From: Planctomycetaceae bacterium
Lineage (GTDB): Bacteria > Planctomycetota > Planctomycetia > Planctomycetales > Planctomycetaceae
Direction: 5' to 3'
Assembly: GCA_041398785.1 (NCBI GenBank)
Contig: JAWKUA010000003.1
Span: 62,001 to 126,000, forward strand
Length of the DNA: 64,000 nucleotides
Every line of letters starts with the position of its first letter. Position 1 is the first letter of the stretch. Both the position numbers and the translations under genes were made by a program. Of this stretch, positions 38,426-47,172 are shown in pieces. The notes under the pieces are model-generated. The model was not told the DNA's origin. It ran no database searches and saw only the letters and a program-made list of their open reading frames with translations.

Positions 38426-39544
38426 TCAGGGTCCGATTTCGAGCGTCGTCAGAATCGGGAAGTGATCACTGTAGCCGGTGCGCGTGTCTCGGCGAAACTC
38501 ACGGGGACGGCCCTTTCCCCGGGTCGTCATGACGTCAGGCCGGAAGACTTCCACGCCGGGAACTCCGGGACGTGACTGCTTCATCCGCAGTCCCTGCAAT
38601 CCGAAATACAGGCCGCGTGAGACGATGAACTGGTCCAGAATGTTCATCGTCTGGGTGCCGCCCGCGTAGTGGTGAGTCCCCTGATCAGGATCCGACATCA
38701 ACGACCACATCGGATTGAACAGCCATGCCGGTTTGCCCGCATAGGCCCGATATGACGGAAGGTTGCCGCGGGAAAACCGAAGCGACTCCTCCAGGTGATC
38801 GGTGCTGAAACCCGCACCCAGCATTTCCAGCACACTGCGGTCCCATGGCTCGTCGTTCAGGTCTCCCATGACCAGCACATTGCGGTCCCAGACCTTGTTC
38901 AGCAAGTGCAGTGACGCCTCACTGTCCGACAGTTCCAGGTACTCTTTGCGGGACAGCTTCAGGTTGTCGTCGATGATGCGTCCGCAGTGAGCGGCCACTG
39001 TCATTCGAAATGATTCCGTCTCCAGACGCCCGCTGCTGCGGGACGGCCAGTGATTCACAAGCACCACCAGATCGGCGTCATTCGACAGCACCTTCAGATG
39101 CACTTCAAAGATGTCGCGTGTCGGATACCGCAGATGCACGAGGTGACCCTTCGTTTGCGACGGGTCACAGCGGAAGATTCGCCGGGAGTAAATCAGCGAA
39201 GTGTCGATCCCGCGAATATCCGGCTGATCGACGTGAGCCAGCTCGTAGTCATCGCGTCCGATGGCGTCGATCAGAACCCCAGCGACGCGGGCGTTTTCGA
39301 TTTCACAGATGCCCAGCAGGTCCGGACCGCGGCCGTCGAACATCAGCCGGATGATCTCCGCAAGGTTGCAGACTTTGGCTTCGAATGCGCGCCGGTCCCA
39401 GCCGTTGACCGGAGTGAATTCCAGGTCAGCGGCGATCGGTGAAATCTCCGTGTCAAACAGGTTCTGCAGATTCCAGAACGCCACGTTGATGTTCTCGACA
39501 CAGCCGCTGCCGGGATTTTCTTCGACGGGTTCCGAATTGGTCAT
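38426..39544 (-). CDS. Endonuclease/exonuclease/phosphatase family protein
   Basis: The 372-residue protein has the metal-dependent EEP (DNase I-like) motifs in order: NVAFWNLQNLFD near residues 18-29, the catalytic Glu in LGICEIENARV near 75-85, VNHWPSR with the His, the Asp-x-Asn in VMGDLNDEPWD near 216-226 and the terminal Ser-Asp-His in GYSDHFPI near 357-364. All catalytic positions seem present. There is no signal peptide. The family contains DNases, phosphodiesterases and lipid phosphatases, so the substrate is open. The frame begins with TTG at 39550; ATG 39544 is chosen. A short tandem repeat lies just upstream. Confidence 0.88.
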   Translation of the reverse strand: MTNSEPVEENPGSGCVENINVAFWNLQNLFDTEISPIAADLEFTPVNGWDRRAFEAKVCNLAEIIRLMFDGRGPDLLGICEIENARVAGVLIDAIGRDDYELAHVDQPDIRGIDTSLIYSRRIFRCDPSQTKGHLVHLRYPTRDIFEVHLKVLSNDADLVVLVNHWPSRSSGRLETESFRMTVAAHCGRIIDDNLKLSRKEYLELSDSEASLHLLNKVWDRNVLVMGDLNDEPWDRSVLEMLGAGFSTDHLEESLRFSRGNLPSYRAYAGKPAWLFNPMWSLMSDPDQGTHHYAGGTQTMNILDQFIVSRGLYFGLQGLRMKQSRPGVPGVEVFRPDVMTTRGKGRPREFRRDTRTGYSDHFPILTTLEIGP

Positions 39545-39567
39545 CAGCAATCAGGTCCTTCCTTGCC

Positions 39568-39609
39568 AGGGCCGAAAGTACAGGGCCGAAGGTACGGGGC
39601 CGAAAGTTC
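39568..39609. repeat. Three tandem copies of a 14-base unit
   Basis: The units AGGGCCGAAAGTAC, AGGGCCGAAGGTAC and GGGGCCGAAAGTTC follow each other without gaps at 39568-39581, 39582-39595 and 39596-39609. They lie between the ribbon protein stop (39632) and the EEP gene start (39544). Copies differ by one to two bases. Confidence 0.85.
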
Positions 39610-39631
39610 CGGCGAGCCGGCAGCTCCTGCG

Positions 39632-40801
39632 CTACTCCTGGTTCATCGTGCCATCCCGGTTCGTCATGTCGTCGGAGTTCGCACCGGAACCGGTTTGCTT
39701 CGCGTCATCGCCGCTGGTGGTGTCTCCGGAACCGGCGGCTGACGGGTCGACAGAGCCTTCCATGTCGACCGGCTGCACGTGACCGGTCACGTTGACAGTG
39801 TACGTTCCCGGAAACCGAAGCGATTCATCGGACAACGCGCGGCCCGCAAGAGTGAACGAGACCGTCGATTCCGGAAGCGCGAAATACAGGCGGCCCTGTT
39901 CATCTTCGTGAGCACACCGTGCCACGCGGTTTTCGGCGAACGCTTCAATAGCGTACCCGAAGGCGTCGCAGTGAGCGTTCAGGCCGAATTCATCGCGGTA
40001 GCGAGCCGCGTCCAGTACGACGCGTTCACCGGACGCCTGCTTCAGTCGATCGTGACACAAGGCCGTTCCGGCGGCCTCCAGTTCCTGAGCCCGGTGCTTT
40101 TCCAAAGCCGCCCGGTGCTCGCGAATCCATTCCAGCAGATCCCGGTTGGCGGACGGATCGACGGCAAACCACTGAAATCCGTTGCCTGGACTGACGGTTA
40201 CCGACAGCGAATCACCATCTCGGGTAATTCGGCACTGCATCTGGCTGCTCAGAAACGCGGCCGGGTCCGCTTCAAAGTCGCTGAGCACCGACTGCGCCTC
40301 GTCGGGTGTCAGGTCGAGAATGCTGGCAGTAATCCGCGCGGGCGGAAGCTTTTCGTCTCCCCTGCCGGTGGCCGGCAAGGTACCTGCCAGTACCTTTGGC
40401 TTATTCATCGTCATCATGACGGCGGCCAGCGAGCCCACGAACAGCAGCAGAAACAGCACGGGGATGCCGACGGTAAACAGTTTCTGCGAACGATTTCGCC
40501 GCCGCTGCCGCTTAAGTGTTCTGGCAATTGACGGAGTCGCTTCCGCCGGCAGAAAAGCCGGCGGCACGGCTTCACCGGACACGCCGACCGCGGGCATGTC
40601 GCCAACCGGCCCGCCGACCGCGGTCGTGTCCGGCGGCTTCACGTCCGCGGTCCGAGGCGCAGCGGAATCAATGCCGGGACGCGCAACGGCCGGGACGATC
40701 AGTTTTGTCGCGCACTTCGGACAGGTTCCCCGTTTGCCGGAATGCCCATCCGAAACACGAATTGTCGCGGTGCAATAGGGACAGTGAAACTCGATCGCCA
40801 T
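39632..40801 (-). CDS. Membrane-anchored protein with N-terminal four-cysteine ribbon
   Basis: The 389-residue protein starts with a ribbon whose cysteines (Cys7, Cys10, Cys27, Cys30) sit exactly as in the protein at 31588-33525. A Pro/Ala-rich linker leads to a basic stretch and one membrane segment at about 110-135. The rest is a soluble domain of unknown fold, possibly beta-rich, with a Gly/Asp/Thr/Ser-rich C-terminal tail. The MJ0042-type ribbon is common at the N-terminus of proteins from planctomycetes and myxobacteria. The frame opens at 40834; ATG 40801 follows GGGAGG and begins the ribbon. Function unknown. Confidence 0.7.
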   Translation of the reverse strand: MAIEFHCPYCTATIRVSDGHSGKRGTCPKCATKLIVPAVARPGIDSAAPRTADVKPPDTTAVGGPVGDMPAVGVSGEAVPPAFLPAEATPSIARTLKRQRRRNRSQKLFTVGIPVLFLLLFVGSLAAVMMTMNKPKVLAGTLPATGRGDEKLPPARITASILDLTPDEAQSVLSDFEADPAAFLSSQMQCRITRDGDSLSVTVSPGNGFQWFAVDPSANRDLLEWIREHRAALEKHRAQELEAAGTALCHDRLKQASGERVVLDAARYRDEFGLNAHCDAFGYAIEAFAENRVARCAHEDEQGRLYFALPESTVSFTLAGRALSDESLRFPGTYTVNVTGHVQPVDMEGSVDPSAAGSGDTTSGDDAKQTGSGANSDDMTNRDGTMNQE

Positions 40802-41000
40802 CTTCGACAGCCTCCCGGAACACGAATTCTGCACGAATCCGAAAGTTCAACAAGTCGATTCCGGACGACGGGATCTCCTGACGCCCCGCTCGCCTCCTCC
40901 AAACGATGCCGCAGGAACGGGATTTAAGGCTGGTAGACGATGACAGTGTCCCGGTACGATCTGCTGGCCAAAACCCTGTCCCGCTGGAGCCGTGCCGGAA

Positions 41001-41879
41001 ATGCTGATCCCAGAAATCTTTGCCGGAAATGAATTCGCAATCTCGATCGAAATCTTCCCCCCGAAGACGCCGGCGGGCGACGAAGCGCTGCGAGGGCACC
41101 TGAAGACGCTTATCGAGTATTCGCCGGCATTCGTGTCATGCACCTACGGAGCCGGCGGGTCGACTCAGGATCGCACGCTTGGCTGGTGCACCGAGATTCA
41201 GAATGACCTGCAAAACGTCGCCGTGGCACACTTCACCTGCGTCGGCTCTACCCGCGATCAGCTCAATCAGTGGCTGACCAATGCAGCCGCCGCCGGGATC
41301 CGCAACATCATGGCTCTGCGAGGCGACGCACCACAGGGACAGGAAACCTTCACCGCCGTCGCAGGAGGTCTGAAACACGCCAACGAACTGGTCGAACTGA
41401 TCCGCGCCCATGATTCCAGATTCGGCATCGGAGTCGCCGGATATCCGGAAAAGCATCTGGAAGCTCCCGACATGGACACCGACCTGACCAACCTGAAGCG
41501 CAAGGTCGACGCCGGCGCCGACGCAGTGTTCACGCAGCTGTTTTTCGTAAATGACAGCTTCCTGAATTTCCGCGACCGCTGTGACAAGCTGGGGATTTCG
41601 CTGCCCATTGTTCCCGGAATCATGCCGATCACCGATTTCGCGCGGATCAAACGAATCACAGCGATGTGCGGCTCGGTATTCCCGGAGGATCTGGCGTCTC
41701 GACTTGAAGCCGTCCAGGATGACGCGGTAGCTCAGTTTGAAATCGGCGTTGAGCACGCAATCAACCAGTGCGAAGAACTGCGAGCAGCCGGAGTCCCCGG
41801 CATCCATTTCTACGCCCTCAACCGCTCCGACGCCTGCCGCCGCATCCTGGACGCCCTGTGCCAGACGGCAGCCACCTAA
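41001..41879 (+). CDS. metF: Methylenetetrahydrofolate reductase
   Basis: The 292-residue FAD enzyme reduces 5,10-methylene-THF to 5-methyl-THF for methionine synthesis. Family motifs are present: SIEIFPPKTPAGDEAL near residues 13-28 with the catalytic Glu, FVSCTYGAGGSTQDRT near 46-61, MALRGDAP near 104-111, FTQLFFVND near 173-181 and PIVPGIMPITDF near 199-210. Length matches bacterial MetF. A GTG at 40992 is an alternative start nine bases upstream; ATG 41001 is preferred. Divergent from the ribbon protein gene; 199 bases between hold the promoters. No other methionine gene is nearby. Confidence 0.93.
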   Translation: MLIPEIFAGNEFAISIEIFPPKTPAGDEALRGHLKTLIEYSPAFVSCTYGAGGSTQDRTLGWCTEIQNDLQNVAVAHFTCVGSTRDQLNQWLTNAAAAGIRNIMALRGDAPQGQETFTAVAGGLKHANELVELIRAHDSRFGIGVAGYPEKHLEAPDMDTDLTNLKRKVDAGADAVFTQLFFVNDSFLNFRDRCDKLGISLPIVPGIMPITDFARIKRITAMCGSVFPEDLASRLEAVQDDAVAQFEIGVEHAINQCEELRAAGVPGIHFYALNRSDACRRILDALCQTAAT

Positions 41880-42363
41880 TGGTCTTCACCTAACGGCGAC
41901 CGCAAGTGATTAACGCGGAACCTCACGGCAAGACGGCACACAGTTGCCGGACGCCCTCGGGAATTTCGGCGACCATTAAAAGGCGTAGCGCGAACTCTGA
42001 AATCCGACAGAACATCGAATTTCCTCAACATTCTTCGGAATTTCGAAATCCTGCCGAATCCCGGCAGAATTCGCCGGAAGACATGCTGGTGCGCGGGCCC
42101 GAGACGGTCTTGGAGGCTTCCGCTGGAGCTGGTAGATTTCGCGGGCTGCAAGCGGAATGCGTGGCACGGCTGCACAGGTGTCCCTTTGTACCGATCATTC
42201 CGAACCATTCCCGGTGCTGTGATTCCAATCGTCGCGACTGAAGAATCAACAACGGGCCACGCTGCCGTGTGACGATGTATAATGCAGCAGCCGGGCATCG
42301 AATGAATCGATCGCCCGGACGCAATCGCAGGACTCAACCTTACCTGCGGCAAATTCGGTCAGG
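41880..42363. other. Intergenic region with one small hairpin
   Basis: About 484 bases after metF. It contains the hairpin CTGCCG-AATCC-CGGCAG (42051-42067) embedded in a T/A-richer stretch (42001-42075) with repeated GAATTTC-like words. No T-run follows, so it is not a clear terminator. Open frames on both strands here have no recognisable product. Confidence 0.5.
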
Positions 42364-42843
42364 ATGACCAGCAAGATGCGATTTCTATACCCCGAGCGGG
42401 GCAAATTGAGGAATTCTGGCTCGCGTCATGAAGAAGTGCGAAAAGCATCAGCGTTCGCCGCGGCCAGAATAATTTCGATTTCGTTCATCGCTTTGTTCGC
42501 AGGCTGCGAGTACGACCGGGCGTTCATGCAGATGGACAGCAACAGCGGCTCGCCGTTCCTGGGTTGGCAGTTGCGTGTCGACGCGTCCGACCGGCGAAGA
42601 AACACCGTCAGCGACAGTGATCGCATCCGGCTGGCGGATTCCGCGGCACCCGAAGCCACCTCGCGCGGACCAATCTACCTGGCGACCAGCGGCGGACGAC
42701 AAACCGTTCGACTTGTCCCCACCGCCCTGGCCACGGAATTCACCAGCAGCGTGCAGTACTCGCTGCCCGAACACGCCGCGACCGGCCAACCGGATCAGTC
42801 GGCCGAAGTGGAATCGATCTTCCGCCGCATGTCCGCATTCTGA
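42364..42843 (+). CDS. Small lipoprotein of unknown function
   Basis: The 159-residue protein has a basic N-terminus, a hydrophobic stretch (about residues 34-47) and a lipobox LFAGC near residues 44-48, so it should be lipidated at Cys48 and held at a membrane. The mature part starts EYDRAFMQMDSNS and is mostly polar. The N-terminus before the hydrophobic part is long, so a later ATG (42376) may be the true start. I do not recognise the family. Codon use resembles the neighbours. Confidence 0.6.
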   Translation: MTSKMRFLYPERGKLRNSGSRHEEVRKASAFAAARIISISFIALFAGCEYDRAFMQMDSNSGSPFLGWQLRVDASDRRRNTVSDSDRIRLADSAAPEATSRGPIYLATSGGRQTVRLVPTALATEFTSSVQYSLPEHAATGQPDQSAEVESIFRRMSAF

Positions 42844-42901
42844 CGCAGCCCGCTCATGTCGCGAAAAACTTGCTGCCAGCGCGGTACGAGAAAAAACAGC
42901 G

Positions 42902-43345
42902 CTATGGATGTTCGCGGGTCTGAATGAACAGCGCCTTCTTTTCTCCCGGCAGCGTGAAGTCGAAACCGCAGGATCGAAAGAATCCCTCCGCCGACGTAAT
43001 GGCCATCACCTCCAGCACATTGCGGCTGTGAGCCAGAGAAACACATGCTTCCACCAGCCGTTTCCCCAGTCCGCGGCCCTGCATTTCTTCGGTGATCGCC
43101 AGACTGCGAATTTCGGCCAGCTTGGACGAATAGATTTCCAGCGCGGCGAATCCGACAAGCCGCTCGTCCGCGCAGGCCACAAAGCCGAACGGAATCAGGT
43201 CCTGCAGTTCGTCGGGAGTGCGCGGCAACAGCCGGTTCGCCCTGACGAATCGATCGACCAGTGCTTCCAGTTCCGGCAGGTCATCGACCGTCGCGGGCCG
43301 AACTTCGAGGTAGACGGGAGCATCTTCCGAATTGGCTTCGTTCAT
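42902..43345 (-). CDS. GNAT family N-acetyltransferase
   Basis: The 147-residue protein shows the GNAT acetyl-CoA site: IRSLAITEEMQGRGLGKRLVEAC near residues 77-99 (contains the RGLGKR loop) after the strand VGFAALEIYS. The last part SAEGFFRSCGF matches motif B. It resembles the acetyltransferase domain of ArgA-type enzymes, but it lacks the amino-acid kinase domain and the substrate is unproven. Its ATG overlaps the cinA stop by four bases (ATGA), so it is translated in the same operon after glycosyltransferase and cinA. Confidence 0.88.
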   Translation of the reverse strand: MNEANSEDAPVYLEVRPATVDDLPELEALVDRFVRANRLLPRTPDELQDLIPFGFVACADERLVGFAALEIYSSKLAEIRSLAITEEMQGRGLGKRLVEACVSLAHSRNVLEVMAITSAEGFFRSCGFDFTLPGEKKALFIQTREHP

Positions 43346-44568
43346 TGTGTTCTCAGCAGTTGCAGTCGCAGCAGATTCAGCGCCGTACGCGCGGCGCGCT
43401 CGCGGAATATAGCCAGATTGCCAGTCATACTGACATCCAGTTCGCGATCAAAGCCCTGCCCGACAACTCGCACACTTCCGCACCTCATCCGAGCGCCTCC
43501 GTCGCTTTCGCTTCGCGTTGCCGGAGATGAAATCAGCACGTAGTCGGCAGTTCGACGATCAAGAAGGCTGGTGGCGATTTCGCGAACTCCGCGCAGCCAG
43601 TTTGCCGGATCGGTCTCGTTCATCGACGCAGCCGTCGGGAACAGCCGGCTGTAGGAAACCAGATGTGCGGAATGTTCCTCTTCGGTCAGCCACTGCCCGA
43701 TGAGTCCGCCGGTTGTCGTGCCTTCCAGCAGACCAATCTTCAGCTTTCGGCTGGCGATCAGCCGTGCCACAACGTCTTCCAGTTCTTCATCGTTTTCCGT
43801 AAAGACCGCCGTGCCGAGTTTGTTTCGGATCTGTTCGCGAGCCGCCTCCGCAAGCAGGTCGCACTCTTCATCACTTCCCGCGCGAGCAGTAACGGAAAGT
43901 GAAATCACCGCTCCGCTGGCCGTGATTCCGACTTCCGGATTGCGTCCGCGAGCGGTCAGATCACCCAGCAGCCGTTCCGCGTCGGATTCGCCGTAGCCGA
44001 ACGTTCGAATTGTGGAGCGCTTTACGAAAACCTGGCTTCCCGGCAGCACATCCACCAATTGCTCAAAAAACATCCGCATCATTTCCGCCGGAACTCCGGG
44101 AAGGACACCGATCAGACACTCCGGTTCTGTCAGTTTCAACAGAATGCCGGGTGCGGTCCCGTGAGCGTTATGAAGAGTCTGGGCACCCGCGGGTCTGAGT
44201 GCCTGGACTTTGTTTCGTTCCGGCATGTCTCGTCCGCGGCTGCGGAACAGTTCTTCGATGTGCCGCAGCGCGGAAGCATCTTCCACCAGCGGCTGACCGA
44301 ACGCCTCCGCCAGCGTGTCGCGGGTGATGTCATCCAGAGTCGGCCCCAGTCCTCCGGTGATGATGACGATCCTGGAACGCTGAGCCGCTTCCTGAAACAC
44401 CCGCACCATGGCTTCATGATCGTCGGCCACCGTGGTGTGGCGCTGCACGGTCCAGCCCAGAGCTTCCAGTTCGCGACTGAGCCACTGGCTGTTGGTATCA
44501 AGCCTCGCGCCGCAGGTCAGTTCGGAGCCGATGGCAATCACTTCCGCATTCGTCCGGGCGACGTTCAT
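43342..44568 (-). CDS. cinA: CinA family protein with degenerate deamidase domain
   Basis: The 408-residue protein combines an N-terminal molybdopterin-binding-like (MoCF) domain (EVIAIGSELTCGARLDTNSQWL, IITGGLGPTLDDITRD near 70-85) with a C-terminal CinA/PncC domain. The MoCF part is well conserved, and in CinA this domain has ADP-ribose pyrophosphatase activity. In the C-terminal part the usual ESCTGG motif reads EGTTTGGL near 275-282, so the nucleophilic Ser is not at its place; the second conserved GGVVAY-type strand also looks changed. NMN deamidation is thus doubtful. Start and stop both overlap neighbours by four bases (ATGA). Confidence 0.88.
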   Translation of the reverse strand: MNVARTNAEVIAIGSELTCGARLDTNSQWLSRELEALGWTVQRHTTVADDHEAMVRVFQEAAQRSRIVIITGGLGPTLDDITRDTLAEAFGQPLVEDASALRHIEELFRSRGRDMPERNKVQALRPAGAQTLHNAHGTAPGILLKLTEPECLIGVLPGVPAEMMRMFFEQLVDVLPGSQVFVKRSTIRTFGYGESDAERLLGDLTARGRNPEVGITASGAVISLSVTARAGSDEECDLLAEAAREQIRNKLGTAVFTENDEELEDVVARLIASRKLKIGLLEGTTTGGLIGQWLTEEEHSAHLVSYSRLFPTAASMNETDPANWLRGVREIATSLLDRRTADYVLISSPATRSESDGGARMRCGSVRVVGQGFDRELDVSMTGNLAIFRERAARTALNLLRLQLLRTQ

Positions 44569-45701
44569 TCCCGCGCACTCACAGGACCGGACAGGGGAAC
44601 CGACGTGGAAACCGCCTCATCACGACTTCGGATTTCCTGGAACACGGTGGTGAGTTCGTCCACGACGCGGCCAATGCTGAAGTGCCGCTCGACAAGCCTG
44701 CGCCCGGCGTCGCCGAGCTGGCGTGCCCGGTCCGGGTTCGCCAGCAGTTGCAGGATATGTTCGGCGATCGCCCGGCTGTCGGACGGCGGCACGATCAAAC
44801 CCGTCAGGTCGTCGGAAATCACGCTCAGGATTCCGCCGACGCCCGAAGCAATCACCGGCCGCCCCAGCGCCATTGCTTCCAGCATCATCACGCCAAGACC
44901 CTGCTGCAGAGAAGGCAGACAGAAAATGTCGATCGCAGACAGGTAGGCCCGCATCTCCGCGCCGTCGTCGACGAATGTCACCTGATCCGTCAGTTCAAGC
45001 GACGTGGCCAGCCGGCGCAGATTGCGTTCTTCAGGGCCGGAGCCGGTAATCACGATGCGAATGTCGTGACCCTGTTCGATCACACGGTGACAGGCCCTCA
45101 AAAAGAACGAACCGCCCTTCAGAATCTCCAGCGGCCCTGCCATGCCAATCACCGGAGCACGGTTGCCGGGAAGAATCGGGTTGTGCTCCGGCAGATCAGG
45201 CAGCCGAACGCCTGGCAGGATGACTCGCTTTTCAATCCGTTCCAGCCGCGGATGAGCGGGGATCGCGCTGCGAACACTCTCACTGACGCAGATGATGGCG
45301 CTGACCTTTTCCAGCGGCGCCACCAGTGGAATGCGAGTCGCTTCCACCTGGTCAACCAGACTTAGCGCAATCGGCCGATCGAGGGCGTTTGCCAGCCAGA
45401 GTCCCTGCGGCAGCATTTCGACGTTCTGTACGTGAATCACGTCAGGAGGCTGCGGTGTCAGTTGGCTCAGGACGGTGCGCCCGACAACACGCCCCCACAG
45501 CGGCAGCGCATAGCCCTGCATCGGAAAGATCTTCAACCCCGCCGTCAGATCGAGGTCAACGGGGCTCTGCCGTGCGCACAGCGTGACCGTTTCGATGCCG
45601 CGATTCTCCATCTCGCGCGCAAGGCGCAGCGTCAGGATCGACGATCCTCGAAAGGAAAGTTCGCTGGTCAGCAACAGGACTCGACGCAGAGGTTCGGGCA
45701 T
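44565..45701 (-). CDS. Glycosyltransferase family 4 (GT-B)
   Basis: The 378-residue protein has the GT4 layout: N-terminal GSSILTLRLAREMENRGIETVTL that binds the acceptor, then a second Rossmann-like half with VIGMAGPLEILKGGSFFLRAC near 185-205 and the retaining-glycosyltransferase motif FCLPSLQQGLGVMMLEAMALGRPVI (in part) near 290-314, whose Glu contacts the donor sugar. It is likely cytoplasmic or membrane-peripheral and adds a sugar to a lipid or glycan. It starts an operon with cinA and the GNAT gene through ATGA overlaps; a functional link is not evident. Confidence 0.9.
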   Translation of the reverse strand: MPEPLRRVLLLTSELSFRGSSILTLRLAREMENRGIETVTLCARQSPVDLDLTAGLKIFPMQGYALPLWGRVVGRTVLSQLTPQPPDVIHVQNVEMLPQGLWLANALDRPIALSLVDQVEATRIPLVAPLEKVSAIICVSESVRSAIPAHPRLERIEKRVILPGVRLPDLPEHNPILPGNRAPVIGMAGPLEILKGGSFFLRACHRVIEQGHDIRIVITGSGPEERNLRRLATSLELTDQVTFVDDGAEMRAYLSAIDIFCLPSLQQGLGVMMLEAMALGRPVIASGVGGILSVISDDLTGLIVPPSDSRAIAEHILQLLANPDRARQLGDAGRRLVERHFSIGRVVDELTTVFQEIRSRDEAVSTSVPLSGPVSARE

Positions 45702-46230
45702 TCAACAACAGAATCGTTGGTGCGGTGGAGGAATGATCATCCGACGCGGGTTTGCCGCAGCATACCAAATCCGCTGACGGAGAGTTCGTTCCGCCGTCGC
45801 ACAATTCCGTGTCGCGCGCATCGGCAGGGTTGACGAATTCCCTGGGCGAGCCGCACGTGGCACTCCATCGAGTCAGCCACGACTTTTTGGTGCGGCAACT
45901 TGTCGCCGCTTCCATTTCGTTCAGTCGGGAATTCAGGTGATTCGAAGCAGAGTTCGGAATTCGCCACTTCGTCGAAATCCAAAGCGAGGCTGAATCATCG
46001 CACTCCAAAGCATCGTTTGTGTCAGGAGTCGGTTCTCGGCCAGCCGGGTACCGATTGATCGCACGCGCGAGCCCATCGGAAGGGCGCTGTGTTCGGGAGG
46101 GTGAGGCTCCTGCCGAGCCGTTGCCACACCGGGCGCCCTCTGGCACACGCGGCTCGGCAGGAGCCTCGCCGTCCCGGCCATCGGTCGCGCACCGGCATTT
46201 CCTTCAGGTCAGCCAGCGACAGGGCCGCGG
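45702..46230. other. Intergenic region carrying a long inverted repeat
   Basis: About 529 bases between the glycosyltransferase start and the esterase stop, both on the minus strand. The only structure found is the inverted repeat at 46094-46176 listed separately. Open frames have no ribosome site and contain the repeat. The 45702-45900 part presumably has the promoter of the glycosyltransferase operon. Confidence 0.5.
46094..46176. repeat. Long imperfect inverted repeat (REP/MITE-like)
   Basis: Arms at 46094-46120 and 46150-46176 are 27 bases with two mismatches; the inner 18 (46103-46120 against 46150-46167, GAGGCTCCTGCCGAGCCG and its complement) match perfectly. The loop of 29 bases has a further short TGCCA/TGGCA pair. 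No T-run follows. It is 55 bases past the esterase stop and could act as a 3' end stabiliser, but the shape fits an intergenic REP-type or small mobile element. Confidence 0.85.
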
Positions 46231-46980
46231 TCATTCGGTGGTGCGCTGCTGCTGAGCGAGCCATTGATAAAGCTCGGGAGTCGCGTAGGCCGCCGACCAG
46301 CAGTTGTGACCGATGTGTTCCATGGTCGTAAACCGGATTCGTTCGCCGCCGGCAGCCTTGATGGCGTCCACCATCTCTACGGACTTCGAAAACGGCACAG
46401 CTCTGTCCTGGTCGCCGTGAAACACCCAGATCGGCAGCGCCTTCAGCTTTTCCGCGTCGGCGGGATCTCCGCCTCCGCACACAGGCACGACCGCGGCAAA
46501 GCGTTCGGGATGGTCGGCAGCCAGTCTCCAGGATCCGTAACCGCCCATGCTGAGCCCCGTCAGATAGATGCGGCTTTCGTCGACCTTGTACGTCTTCACG
46601 ATGTGGTCCAGCAGCTCGATCAGGCGAGCCTGCTGCGTCGGCCGGCTCCAGGAATCGTCGCCGGGACACTGCGGGGACACCAGGATGAACGGAAACTCTT
46701 CGCCCTGCTCCGCCATCAGCGGCGGTCCCCATTTCGCGACAAGCGGCAGCAAACCGTAACTTTCGCCGCGGCCGTGCAGAAACAGCATCAGCGGAAGCTT
46801 GCCCTCCGCGGATTCATAGTCTTCCGGAAACGAAATCAGGTATCCCACCTGCGCGCGGTCGCTGGTTGTCAATGACGCTTCGACCTGCCGGCCCGGCACG
46901 GGATCCGCATCCTGTCCAAATACCAAACTCGTGGAAGAAACGAAAAGCAACGCGGCAAGAATGACGATGGAGCGTTTCAT
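46231..46980 (-). CDS. Secreted alpha/beta-hydrolase (esterase/phospholipase-like)
   Basis: The 249-residue protein has a Sec signal peptide (about 1-22, ending FGQDA). The alpha/beta-hydrolase triad is visible: oxyanion LFLHGRGES near 64-72, the nucleophile in GLSMGGYG near 142-149 (Ser144), the Asp in WVFHGDQDRAVP near 188-199 and His in EHIGHNCW near 224-231. Close relatives are annotated as prolyl oligopeptidase-family or carboxylesterase/phospholipase proteins (PHB depolymerase-like). It should act outside the cytoplasm; the substrate is unknown. Stand-alone gene with the inverted repeat behind it. Confidence 0.88.
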   Translation of the reverse strand: MKRSIVILAALLFVSSTSLVFGQDADPVPGRQVEASLTTSDRAQVGYLISFPEDYESAEGKLPLMLFLHGRGESYGLLPLVAKWGPPLMAEQGEEFPFILVSPQCPGDDSWSRPTQQARLIELLDHIVKTYKVDESRIYLTGLSMGGYGSWRLAADHPERFAAVVPVCGGGDPADAEKLKALPIWVFHGDQDRAVPFSKSVEMVDAIKAAGGERIRFTTMEHIGHNCWSAAYATPELYQWLAQQQRTTE

Positions 46981-47172
46981 GGGGCGACGATGACCTGCAA
47001 AGGAATTTGAATGCGCTGGAACCGACGTCCGACATTACAAATCAGGATTGTCCCGGAAACAAGTGACCGCCGCGCTCGGACGGCTAATCGCCCGTCGACG
47101 AGCGTCGAGACTCTGCATCGCGGCACCGGGGAATCCGCCTGCCTGGCAGTTACACCACAGTTGCTGCCGCGG

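Noticed and set aside
41876..42352. Minus-strand open frame of 158 residues after metF
   Set aside because: No ribosome site, no recognisable domain, and it spans a hairpin; treated as intergenic.
42575..43543. Plus-strand open frame of 322 residues
   Set aside because: It covers the end of the lipoprotein gene and the antisense of the GNAT and cinA genes; composition is shadow-like.
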